DNA of 64,000 nt from Bacillota bacterium (GTDB lineage: Bacteria > Bacillota > Clostridia > Lachnospirales > Lachnospiraceae): the NCBI GenBank assembly GCA_023415635.1, contig JAEZJV010000040.1, positions 1 through 64,000 on the forward strand. Direction: 5' to 3'. Within the stretch, counting starts at the first letter, position 1. Each line of letters begins with the position of its first letter. The translations under genes and the position numbers were made by a program. The notes under the pieces are model-generated. The model was not told the origin of the DNA, ran no database searches, and was given only the letters and a program-made list of their open reading frames with translations. Below are positions 1-8,314 of this stretch, in pieces.

Positions 1-274
1 TCATTCCTTCGGGTCCTCCATCGCCTGCACCCATAACCAATTTACATTTCGGATGCAAAAGTTCTACATCTAGGCCTCCAGGAAATCCTCCGTGCCCATC
101 CCAAGCTACAATCTCAGAAGCGCCGCCTTCCAATGCACCTTCTACTAAGGCATTAAGCTCCAATGTAGCCAGTCTGCGGGCCTGATGATAATAAGCTCCG
201 TCAAAGTAACACTGCTTAGACATGTCAACAACCCCAGCAGTTCCCTCCAGGTCACAAATCACATAAATCTTCAT
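1..274 (-). CDS. M55-family D-aminopeptidase (DppA-like), N-terminal part
   Basis: The 91 visible residues begin MKIYVICDLEGTAGVVD, matching the start of DppA-type zinc D-aminopeptidases (M55), whose opening D-x-E-G supplies metal ligands. A later WDGHGG stretch followed by LHP fits the family's second conserved block. Known members are self-compartmentalising cytoplasmic enzymes that release N-terminal D-amino acids from peptides. The ATG at 274 is preceded by AGGAGAG at a suitable distance. The gene runs off the left edge, so only about the first third is present and the later catalytic residues cannot be checked. The family call rests on the N-terminal motifs only. Confidence 0.75.
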   Translation of the reverse strand, partial: MKIYVICDLEGTAGVVDMSKQCYFDGAYYHQARRLATLELNALVEGALEGGASEIVAWDGHGGFPGGLDVELLHPKCKLVMGAGDGGPEGM

Positions 275-679
275 AATATACTCTCCTATCCTATTAAGAT
301 AATTTTACTATAACAAATAATCCTTGACAAGAGTATGTCAAGGATTATTTCTATTAAATATTTTTTTGAAGCTGTCAGAGTAGCGAAGGAGCAATTTTGT
401 CCGTTATTTGTCCGTTTATTACTGATTTTAGGTATCAACTCAATTCAACTTAATGCAATAAATAATCCTACAGCTGCTAAGTAAGACTTTTTATCCTTCC
501 AAGGGTAGTAGTATTTGAACCATCTGCCCTATCCACAAGCACAGATAGAAAGAGCATTTCCGTATGTTGGTTTTGAAGTGTAATCAACAACTTATATTCA
601 TTATTCGTAAAGGCAAGAATCATACATCCTACATCTACTAATCCCTTTCAGAAAAATATTATCAAATTCTATCATAACC
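275..679. other. intergenic stretch with no recognised gene
   Basis: Between the M55 gene and the deacetylase there is no long open frame. It holds a perfect 15-bp inverted repeat near the M55 start (315-350). A 24-codon minus-strand frame (601-675) follows AGGTAAGG just after the deacetylase stop, and another minus frame continues past its stop. This could be a decayed small gene, but I recognise no family. Confidence 0.4.
315..350. terminator. perfect 15-bp inverted repeat, terminator or operator
   Basis: AAATAATCCTTGACA (315-329) pairs perfectly with 336-350 across a 6-nt loop. The ends are A/T runs, so the hairpin could end transcripts arriving from the deacetylase gene on the minus strand. 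It lies 41 bp upstream of the M55 start, so an operator role is also possible. Confidence 0.5.
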
Positions 680-1531
680 TTACCTCGCAAACTGTCTTCC
701 CGTACCATCCACGGTATATTTCCCGGTATAAATCAGCTTCGACACCGGCACGATCTCATATCCCTTCCCCTGTAGGCCCATAATGATACCCTCCAGTGCC
801 TCTGCGGTATACTTCGTTCCGATATGCAGCTGGATGATGGAACCGTTGCCCAGGTGATTATTCTCTACCACAGATTTAACAATATTGTCCACCCCATAGT
901 CCTTCCAGTCCTCGGAATCCACATCCCATTGTATCGTATAATATCCGCACTCCCTTGCCGTACCCACCAGAAGATTATTATAGCTGCCGTAAGGTACACG
1001 GAATAAGTCCATCTCAAGCCCCGTTAGCTTTTTCACCCGCTTGTGGACCTTCATGATTTCCTCGATACATTCCTTATGATTTAGCTGTGACATCTGCGTA
1101 TGCGTTTCGCTGTGATTGCCAATATCATGACCTGCTTTGGCAATTGCCTTTACGTCCTCCGGAAAATTCTCAACCCAGCCTCCGGTCAGAAAAAAGGTTC
1201 CCTTTACGTTATGCTCTGCAAGAGTATCAAGAATACTCTGAATTCCTTCTTTTTCCCAGGCAGCATCGAAGCTAAGTGCGACCTTCTTCTCCTCGGTATC
1301 CACACAATAAATAGGTAAGTCCCTTTTGCTGCTAATATTTGATACAGTTACTGCCTTAGGAATAATCATGATTCCAAAGCCAATTATCATAATAATACTT
1401 AAAACCACAATTCCTACCTTGATAAACACAGAGGCACCTGACTCAGGAGATATTTCCGAAGCCTGAAGCTCCTCTGCGAGCTCATTTAATATCCTGTTTT
1501 TTCTCCTATCCGATCCTCTATTTACTTCCAT
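680..1531 (-). CDS. membrane-anchored polysaccharide deacetylase, PdaB-like (CE4/NodB domain)
   Basis: A 283-residue protein with a charged N terminus, one membrane segment (about residues 36-58) and an extracytoplasmic NodB domain (about 80-265). CE4 motifs are visible: HSETH (metal histidines), RVPYGSY (motif 3), DVDSEDW (motif 4) and QLHIG (motif 5). Motif 1 reads SFDAAWE rather than TFDDG, so the second Asp is replaced. The same kind of change occurs in PdaB-type sporulation deacetylases (FDxxW). It probably acts on cell-wall or cortex glycan. Activity is uncertain because of motif 1. It appears to be transcribed alone. Confidence 0.85.
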   Translation of the reverse strand: MEVNRGSDRRKNRILNELAEELQASEISPESGASVFIKVGIVVLSIIMIIGFGIMIIPKAVTVSNISSKRDLPIYCVDTEEKKVALSFDAAWEKEGIQSILDTLAEHNVKGTFFLTGGWVENFPEDVKAIAKAGHDIGNHSETHTQMSQLNHKECIEEIMKVHKRVKKLTGLEMDLFRVPYGSYNNLLVGTARECGYYTIQWDVDSEDWKDYGVDNIVKSVVENNHLGNGSIIQLHIGTKYTAEALEGIIMGLQGKGYEIVPVSKLIYTGKYTVDGTGRQFAR

Positions 1532-1584
1532 CGCTTCACCATAATGCTCTATCTTAGTATAAATATATCGGCAAAGCTCGGCAA

Positions 1585-2457
1585 TTATGAATTCATAATC
1601 CTGTTCATAATCTCTCTTCCTGTTGGTGTAGCAGCCAGTCCGCCTTTCCCGGTCTCCCGAAGAGATCGGGGCAGAGCCTCCCCCACCTCACGCATCGCTT
1701 CAATTACTTCATCAGGAGGAATTTTACTTCGTATCCCTGCAATCGCCATGTCAGCACTGGATATGGCATTGACCGCACCAACGACATTTCTTTTCACACA
1801 GGGTACCTCAACAAGCCCCCCTACGGTATCACATACCAGGCCTAGAAGGTTTTTTAAAGACATTGCGGCTGCATGGATGATGCTTTCCTCATCCCCTCCA
1901 TTCAAATATACCAACGCTCCCGCAGCCATAGCACTGGCTGAACCTATCTTTGCCTGGCATCCTCCGACTGCTCCGGCCAGAAATGCTTTGGCAGCGATAA
2001 CCTGCCCAATTCCGGATGCTACGTACATTGCTTCTATCATGCTCTCTTCGGGTGCCTGATATTCTTCCTCGTAAGTCAGTAATACTGCCGGAATTACACC
2101 ACATGAACCTGCTGTCGGGGCAGCTACGATCTTTTTCATACAGGCATTGGACTCTCCCATCATCAGCGCTTTCGCTATGACTTCGCTGATATACGGGCCG
2201 CTCAGAACCCTCCCCTCCCTTATTGCCTGTTTCATTCTGTCTCCATCCTGACCAACCAGATTGCTCGCTGATTTAATGGATTTATCATAAGCGGCAGCTG
2301 CCGCTTTCATCGCACAGTATAGCTTACTCATCTTCTGTAAGGACTCCTCTTTGGTGGCCATCCGTTCTTCTATATCCTCTTCTAGCACCACCTCAAAGAA
2401 GCTTTTTCCATGTGTTTTGCATCGTGCTACAATCTCGTCCAATGACCTAAAGCTCAT
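1585..2457 (-). CDS. sdaAA: L-serine dehydratase, iron-sulfur type, alpha subunit
   Basis: Catalytic subunit of the [4Fe-4S] L-serine deaminase (L-serine to pyruvate and ammonia), 290 residues as usual for the two-subunit clostridial form. The family block APTAGSCGVIPA is present, followed by cysteines in GGCQAKIG and in LVCDTVGGLVEVPCVKRN, which are expected cluster ligands. Its start overlaps the end of the beta-subunit gene by 11 nt, so the two are translationally coupled. It supports amino-acid fermentation in an anaerobe, because the cluster is destroyed by oxygen. Confidence 0.96.
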   Translation of the reverse strand: MSFRSLDEIVARCKTHGKSFFEVVLEEDIEERMATKEESLQKMSKLYCAMKAAAAAYDKSIKSASNLVGQDGDRMKQAIREGRVLSGPYISEVIAKALMMGESNACMKKIVAAPTAGSCGVIPAVLLTYEEEYQAPEESMIEAMYVASGIGQVIAAKAFLAGAVGGCQAKIGSASAMAAGALVYLNGGDEESIIHAAAMSLKNLLGLVCDTVGGLVEVPCVKRNVVGAVNAISSADMAIAGIRSKIPPDEVIEAMREVGEALPRSLRETGKGGLAATPTGREIMNRIMNS

Positions 2458-3121
2458 GTTCTTCCTCCATACTTAAATAAGTAACCTTCGTTACACCTTC
2501 CGCTCCCTTCAAATGCTCGATAGCATCTGCAGAAACCTCCTGATCACATTCGATAATCATAGTTGCTTTTCCACCTCTCCTATCGCGATAAATATGCATT
2601 GTGGCGATATTCACTGATTTTTGTCCAAGGATTGAGGTCACCAGAGATACATGTCCAGGCTGATCAATGTTATTAATAATCAAAGTTGGATTACAGGCAC
2701 AGATATCCGCTTCTACGCCGTCAATCTGATTAATCATAATTTCTCCTCCGCCTATGGAAGAGGCTACTATTTCAAGTTTATTTTCTCCAATTCCTATAAG
2801 CTTTAGTAATACTGAATTAGGATGGGCATTTCTTAATTCAATCTCTGCAAATTCGAATTCCAGTTCCCGCTCGGCGGCAATTCGAAAGCTATCGGGGATT
2901 CTCTCATCGTCGGGCTTCATTCCCAATAATCCGGCAATTAGTGCTCTATCTGTTCCGTGACCTTTGCCTGTTGCCAAAAATGATCCATGCAGATATATTC
3001 TGACAGATTTTACTTCCTCTTTAAGCAAATTTCTTGCTGTATAGCCTATTTTCACTGCTCCAGCTGTATGTGAGCTGGAGGGTCCCACCATCACCGGCCC
3101 CATGATATCAAATATATTCAT
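2447..3121 (-). CDS. sdaAB: L-serine dehydratase, iron-sulfur type, beta subunit
   Basis: The 224-residue partner of the alpha subunit. The N-terminal part carries the family signature IMGPVMVGPSSSHTAGA, with a substrate-contacting Ser/His patch. The C-terminal part (about 145-224) is an ACT-like domain (HVSLVTSILGQKSVNIATM). It is the first gene of a two-gene operon and overlaps sdaAA. No T-box or riboswitch was seen upstream. Confidence 0.96.
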   Translation of the reverse strand: MNIFDIMGPVMVGPSSSHTAGAVKIGYTARNLLKEEVKSVRIYLHGSFLATGKGHGTDRALIAGLLGMKPDDERIPDSFRIAAERELEFEFAEIELRNAHPNSVLLKLIGIGENKLEIVASSIGGGEIMINQIDGVEADICACNPTLIINNIDQPGHVSLVTSILGQKSVNIATMHIYRDRRGGKATMIIECDQEVSADAIEHLKGAEGVTKVTYLSMEEEHEL

Positions 3122-3363
3122 GAATTTCTTCCTCCCTGCTAATCATCAGGATATCTCCTCCTCGCACGCTCTAACTATATGTACAAGGAAATGCACCCCT
3201 CCGACTTTTAAGCAGCAGCCATTATATATCATTATCAGCTTATTCTAACCAGGCTATTCATATTATTACATCAATATCCATTCATCTATTAAATCACATA
3301 CTATAATTAGAAAGGTGTACTGAGCTAGTTCATAATTTGCACCTGTCCCAGGCGAACTAAAAT

Positions 3364-3391
3364 GAGCCTGTATGACTTTCCATACAGGCTC
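3364..3391 (-). terminator. terminator after the sugar ABC operon
   Basis: An 11-bp perfect stem (GAGCCTGTATG with 3381-3391) and a 6-nt loop lie 27 bp beyond the stop of the solute-binding protein gene. On the minus strand it is followed by ATTTTAG, a short U-rich tail. Confidence 0.75.
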
Positions 3392-3417
3392 AACACAAGC
3401 TTAAATGATTAAATTAA

Positions 3418-5061
3418 TTATTCTGTATATTTTGAAGCACGCTCATCAACAACTGCCTGAGCACCGGATGCTAGCCAATCCTGAATACCGGCATCCCATA
3501 TCTTGTCAAAGTCTTCTGGTTTACAGGTGATGGATTCCGCCATCAGTGTTTCACCCTTATCAATTAAGGTTTGGGTAACAGGTCCTGCTGCACTGAGAGT
3601 TACAGGAAGGATAACCGGAGAAGTACTGTTTGCCATTGCTATGTCGTATGCATTAATAATCAACTGCTGATCTACTGCATAAGACTGAGCTATAACCTGA
3701 GCCATCTTGGAGTCATCTCCCACGTCAATACCATTGATCATGAAGGTATAATCAATGTTACTTGCAGAGTTCATAATCTTCTCTCCGGTTGCTGTAATCA
3801 TCTTCGGAACACCATTAACCATCTCATGAGTCACACCTTCATCACCGATCTGAAGATAATAGCGGTTCTCAAATTTGGATAACCAGTTTATGTATCGAAG
3901 TGCTCCATCAATGTTCTTACAGGTTGCAGGAATAAAGAAGCTTAAGCCCGCCGCATCATAGACTTCCTTTGCAGTTACGCCTGCACTGTTCTTAAAGGGA
4001 TCGATAGCTACGATCTCAGCATCCGGTACATTTACCTTTAGATCACGCAACAAACCAGGGCTCTCACGGTAAGGCTGATCCCAGTTATGGATAAATGCAC
4101 CTACGACACCGCTCTTAATGAGATCATCAGCAGCAGTATCATCTTTATAAAGCATGAACTGATTATCGACTAAGCCTTCATTGTACATCTTATTTAAATA
4201 ACGAACGCCTTCCTTGTAACCAGGCTGTAAATAGAAACGGTCAATAACGTTATTAATCCAGCGATCCTTTTTGCTTAAGTTAGGATCTATGAAGGATTCT
4301 AAGAGAGCAGAAGCACGCCATCTGACATCTCTTGTCATCGTGAAGGGAATCACCTTATCCTTACCAACGCCGCCGGGATCCTGTGTCTTAAATGCAACAA
4401 GTGCATCATAGAATTCCTGTGTAGTGGTAGGTAACGGTAAGCCTAACTTATCCAACCAATCCTTACGGATAAAGGTGCCATACTTAGCAACATTCATACG
4501 TCTTGCTGGAATGGAGAAAATCTGTCCTGTCTCCATAACTTTATTACGCTCGATTAATCCACGACCCTCCAACGCAGGATCAGGACCGAGTAATTTATTA
4601 AGTTCAGGTAAAGTGTCAATATAAGGAGCCAGGTCAACAAGTCCGCCCAAATCACGATATTGAGCAATTAAGTCATTACTGTAGGTAAAGCAAATGTCAG
4701 GAGCAGAGGATGCAGCCATCAGGTTATTGAGCTGCGGAGTCTCCTCCCAGCGGGGAACCTTAACAAATTTAACTCCGAGATTAAGCTCTTTTAATGCCTT
4801 ATCCTGAATCCACTTGGTATAGTAGTTATCAGCTGCATCAGTCTTACCTGCATCGGTACCACGATCAAAAACCTCTACGGTAATCTCGCTGTACTCAGGT
4901 AATGCGGGTGTTTCTGCAGTAGCAGGCGCCTCTGTAGCTGCGGGTGCGCTTGTTGGATCTGCGCTCGGCGTATCTGTCTGTGTTGATTCTTTCTTACATC
5001 CCCCAAGAATGCTTACAACCATTAAGCATACAAGCATCAATGAGAATATTCTTTTTTTCAT
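3418..5061 (-). CDS. extracellular solute-binding lipoprotein of a carbohydrate ABC transporter (LplA-like)
   Basis: A 547-residue binding protein with a lipoprotein signal: basic start, hydrophobic core and LGGC lipobox (Cys22), then a Thr/Pro/Ala-rich linker to about residue 55. The long mature domain fits the large LplA class found with LplB/YtcP permeases, which bind oligosaccharides such as aldouronates or pectin fragments. It is the last gene of a permease-permease-binding protein operon. No ATPase gene is encoded here; this class usually borrows a shared MsmK-type ATPase. The exact ligand cannot be read from the sequence. Confidence 0.88.
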   Translation of the reverse strand: MKKRIFSLMLVCLMVVSILGGCKKESTQTDTPSADPTSAPAATEAPATAETPALPEYSEITVEVFDRGTDAGKTDAADNYYTKWIQDKALKELNLGVKFVKVPRWEETPQLNNLMAASSAPDICFTYSNDLIAQYRDLGGLVDLAPYIDTLPELNKLLGPDPALEGRGLIERNKVMETGQIFSIPARRMNVAKYGTFIRKDWLDKLGLPLPTTTQEFYDALVAFKTQDPGGVGKDKVIPFTMTRDVRWRASALLESFIDPNLSKKDRWINNVIDRFYLQPGYKEGVRYLNKMYNEGLVDNQFMLYKDDTAADDLIKSGVVGAFIHNWDQPYRESPGLLRDLKVNVPDAEIVAIDPFKNSAGVTAKEVYDAAGLSFFIPATCKNIDGALRYINWLSKFENRYYLQIGDEGVTHEMVNGVPKMITATGEKIMNSASNIDYTFMINGIDVGDDSKMAQVIAQSYAVDQQLIINAYDIAMANSTSPVILPVTLSAAGPVTQTLIDKGETLMAESITCKPEDFDKIWDAGIQDWLASGAQAVVDERASKYTE

Positions 5062-5159
5062 TTCTACTTCCTCCTAAAAATTATTTATAAATAACAGCGT
5101 TGCCTTCCAACGTTGCATTTATCGTGTAATATGGAATTCATTACAAAAGCCTATCCAGT

Positions 5160-6029
5160 TTATTCTTTCACAGCACCCAGCGTTACTCCTGCTATGAAAT
5201 ACCGTTGAAGAAAGGGATAGATACATACAATAGGTATCGTTGCGAACATAACCGATGCTGCCTTCAAACCCTCGCTTGCTGTTGGTGAGGAAAAGCCCTC
5301 CTGTGCCGCCGTATCAATTGCGGAAAGGTTATTGATGATTTGAAACAGCTTTAACTGGATTGGTGCATATTTTGCATCGGTAACATACATCAGGGCATCT
5401 GAAAATCCGTTCCAACGTCCTACCGCATAGAACAATGCCAACGTAGCCAGTACCGGTTTTGATAGGGGCAGATAAATCTTTAATAAAATACTTACGGGCC
5501 CGGCACCGTCCAACTGTGCAGACTCACGAAGACTTTCCGGTACACCGTATAAGAAGCTTCTTAAAATAATCATGTTAAAGATGGATAAACAATTCGGAAT
5601 GATAAGAACCAGAGGCTTATCAATTAGCCCCAGCTGCTTTATCAACAAATAATTCGGTATTGCACCTGCACTGAAGTACATGGTAAGGAGCATCAATCCA
5701 TTGAGGAAGTTTCTTCCCCTTAAGCTATCAAAGATCAAAGGATAGGAGCAAAGGATCGTCATTACCAGAGATACACAGGTACAGATGACGGTCAGAATTG
5801 CAGTCCACCACAGACTTCGTACAAATGCGGCATCCTTCAAAACAAAGTGATAAGAATCAAAGGTAAAATCAACAGGCAGGAAAGAAACCCGGTTATTAAT
5901 CAGTGCGTTCGGAGCACTTAAGGATCTGGCTGCTATATTGATAAGCGGTAAAGCACATACCAGAATAAACAGGACACAGACTAAAGCAATTACGATATCT
6001 CCAGATCTTCTCTTTCTAGACTTAACCAC
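5160..6029 (-). CDS. carbohydrate ABC transporter permease (YtcP/LplC-like)
   Basis: A 289-residue inner-membrane permease with about six hydrophobic segments. It carries the MalG-family EAA loop (ESAQLDGAGPVSILLKIYLPLSKP, about residues 187-210) that contacts the ATPase. The family-typical ending GAVKE is present. It lies 18 bp downstream of the partner permease and 98 bp upstream of the binding-protein gene, so the three are co-transcribed. This class works as a heterodimer for oligosaccharide import. Confidence 0.9.
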   Translation of the reverse strand: MVKSRKRRSGDIVIALVCVLFILVCALPLINIAARSLSAPNALINNRVSFLPVDFTFDSYHFVLKDAAFVRSLWWTAILTVICTCVSLVMTILCSYPLIFDSLRGRNFLNGLMLLTMYFSAGAIPNYLLIKQLGLIDKPLVLIIPNCLSIFNMIILRSFLYGVPESLRESAQLDGAGPVSILLKIYLPLSKPVLATLALFYAVGRWNGFSDALMYVTDAKYAPIQLKLFQIINNLSAIDTAAQEGFSSPTASEGLKAASVMFATIPIVCIYPFLQRYFIAGVTLGAVKE

Positions 6030-6047
6030 GATATACTTCCTCCCTTT

Positions 6048-6977
6048 CTACCATATTCCACGCTCGCCAAAGCGTTTTGCAATTTTATTGGCGGCCAGCA
6101 GGAATATTACACAAACCACGGACTGGAACAAGCCGACAGCAGCGGTTAGTGAGAACTGGAAGCCGCGGATACCTACACGGAACACATATGTACTGAGAAC
6201 ATCGCCTACCTTCATAACCAGGCTGTTATACATAGCGTATGGACGGTCGAATTCGCTTCCCAAAATTCGGCCCATGTTCATAATCAGCAGCACGACTATT
6301 GTGGATCGGATACCCGGTAGTGTAATATGCCATATTCTTCTGAGACGTGATGCACCATCCACTTCTGCTGCCTCATATAATTCGCTGTTAATGCCGGTGA
6401 TTGCCGCAAGATAAATGATTGTATTCCAGCCCATTTCCTTCCAGACACCCAATACGATGTAAGTACATATATATAAAAAATTGTCTGTCAGGAAGTTTAC
6501 AGGACCAATTCCGAAATTACCAAGAAAGACATTTACCACACCGGAGCGGGGAGCCAGCAGCTGCTGTGCAATACCACTAATGATAATCCAGGAAAGGAAG
6601 TGAGGTAAATAAAGTATTGTTTGTGTTACTTGTTTAAATCTCTTATATGCCAATTCATTCAGCAGGATTGCCAGGATAATCGGAATCGGAAAACCGATAA
6701 TCAAATCCAGTGTATTTAACATTAAGGTATTACGTAAGGCTAGCCAAAAATCCTTAGAGGAAAAGGCTTGAGTAAACCATCTGTAAAAAGGATCTGACCA
6801 GGGTGATGCCCATACTCCTTCGAACATATTGTATTCTTTAAATGCCATCGCAATATTAGTCATCGGCAGATATCGAAATATAATTGCAAAAGCAACGGGT
6901 AATGCCATCATAAGATAAAGCGTCCATGTCTTTTTTATGTACAATTTGAATTTATTCTTCACGCCTTTCTGATTCAT
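6048..6977 (-). CDS. carbohydrate ABC transporter permease (LplB-like)
   Basis: A 309-residue permease, first gene of the sugar ABC operon. It has a short basic N terminus, six predicted membrane segments and an EAA loop (YEAAEVDGASRLRRIWHITLP) near residues 201-221. The family-typical end GERGIW is present. It pairs with the downstream permease. The operon is divergent from an AraC regulator across a 410-bp AT-rich region, the usual arrangement for local inducer control. Confidence 0.9.
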   Translation of the reverse strand: MNQKGVKNKFKLYIKKTWTLYLMMALPVAFAIIFRYLPMTNIAMAFKEYNMFEGVWASPWSDPFYRWFTQAFSSKDFWLALRNTLMLNTLDLIIGFPIPIILAILLNELAYKRFKQVTQTILYLPHFLSWIIISGIAQQLLAPRSGVVNVFLGNFGIGPVNFLTDNFLYICTYIVLGVWKEMGWNTIIYLAAITGINSELYEAAEVDGASRLRRIWHITLPGIRSTIVVLLIMNMGRILGSEFDRPYAMYNSLVMKVGDVLSTYVFRVGIRGFQFSLTAAVGLFQSVVCVIFLLAANKIAKRFGERGIW

Positions 6978-7387
6978 TAACTTGGTTCCCCCAATCTACT
7001 CAAAATGTAACTTTTTAAATCTTTTCATGTTTGTGATGAGTTCCTACTGTCTGCAACCAGCTATCCGGTACTTCAACTCCTAATAAGTCAGTTTATTCCA
7101 CAAGGAATGACATATTGGTCGATGAATAAACTAACGATAAAATTATTATAGCTAATTGGTATACTAAAATACATGGGGAAAACATAGAAAATATATAAAA
7201 AACACGGATATTTTTAAATCAATCTGTGAAAATTTACAATAAATTGGACTTCACTTACAAACAAACTATAAAAACTATATACAAATTACTACAGATTTGA
7301 TAAAATAAGATTGAACAACTCTTGTATATTAATATGTAGAGTTTCTGTAACAGCAGAAGAACAACTAATTCGAGGGGAGGAATATCA
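6978..7387. promoter_or_regulatory. divergent control region between the sugar ABC operon and araC-type gene
   Basis: A 410-bp AT-rich region with no gene, expected to hold both divergent promoters and AraC-type binding sites. ATTATA at 7145-7150 would read TATAAT toward the ABC operon, but no convincing -35 was found. GGGGAGG at 7374-7380 is the ribosome site of the regulator. Confidence 0.45.
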
Positions 7388-8185
7388 TTGCATATTGAAA
7401 TTATGGATAACCTCGTTGCTACCGTGGACTATTATAACCATAGAAAATCATCACCCACCTGGCACATTGCTGAAGATATTATTGATTTTGTCGACATATC
7501 CTATGTGGTAAGCGGACAGGCAGAATACATAATAAATTCAAAGAAGTATACTGTTACGGCTGGTGATTTGATCTGTATTCCTAATGGCAGCAGACGACAG
7601 GCTGTTACCAGTCCACATTTTCCGGTGGAGATATTCAGCATAAATGGAAAAATGAGAGATATAAATGGAAATGATATCATATTACCTTTTCCTATCCTAA
7701 GCAGCATTGGCTTACATAAAGACCTGACGGCATTGTATATGGAATTAAATACTGTCTGGAAGCTCCAGGATCCCGGTTATACAATGCGAGCAAGAGCCAT
7801 CTATCTTATGCTGTTGCAGCGTTACTTTCAATTGATTGTACTAAAAAAAGATACCACTACTATGGATATCCGGATTAAGAAGGTTCTGTATTATATCGCA
7901 AATCATTATCATGAGCCTCTTACCGTTCAAAATATGGCTGAAATGGTTAACTTAAGTGATATGTATTTTGGTAATCTTTTTAAGAAGGAAACCGGAATAT
8001 CTTTCCGAAGTCTTTTGACCTCTATACGAATAAACCATGCGGAAGAGATGCTGTATAGCGGTGAATTTAAGATTAATGAAATAGCAGAAGCCTGTGGCTT
8101 CTCCGATGTATTTTATTTTAGCAGACTTTTTAAGGAAAATCGTGGCTTTGCCCCTTCACAGGCTATCCGTTCAAGAAAGCGATAA
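7388..8185 (+). CDS. AraC-family transcriptional regulator
   Basis: A 265-residue regulator: an N-terminal cupin-like sensing domain (about 1-140) and a C-terminal double helix-turn-helix (about 165-262). Visible family blocks are VQNMAEMVNLSDMYFGNLFKK and the second HTH ending in CGFSDVFYFSRLFKENRGFAPS. The start is taken as TTG at 7388 because GGGGAGG lies 7 nt before it; the next ATG (7403) would be 22 nt away. It probably senses a sugar or uronate and controls the divergent ABC operon. Confidence 0.9.
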   Translation: MHIEIMDNLVATVDYYNHRKSSPTWHIAEDIIDFVDISYVVSGQAEYIINSKKYTVTAGDLICIPNGSRRQAVTSPHFPVEIFSINGKMRDINGNDIILPFPILSSIGLHKDLTALYMELNTVWKLQDPGYTMRARAIYLMLLQRYFQLIVLKKDTTTMDIRIKKVLYYIANHYHEPLTVQNMAEMVNLSDMYFGNLFKKETGISFRSLLTSIRINHAEEMLYSGEFKINEIAEACGFSDVFYFSRLFKENRGFAPSQAIRSRKR

Positions 8186-8265
8186 TCTCAAGGTCCTGAT
8201 AAAGCATGACCCGCAAACCGATGTCATCACAATTGAACAGATTCCTGCCAGACAAGCTGCAAAAT

Positions 8266-8289
8266 GGGAAGAGGCTATTTCCTCTTCCC
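8266..8289. terminator. bidirectional terminator between the AraC gene and uxuA
   Basis: GGGAAGAGG (8266-8274) pairs perfectly with 8281-8289 around a 6-nt loop. GAGTTTTAATT follows on the plus strand and ATTTTG on the minus strand. It lies between two convergent genes and can serve both. Confidence 0.8.
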
Positions 8290-8314
8290 GAGTTTTAATT
8301 ATTATTCTTGAATT

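Noticed and set aside
1544..2059. 171-residue plus-strand open frame
   Set aside because: It is the antisense of sdaAA, with low-complexity Ser/Pro/Ala content and no ribosome site.
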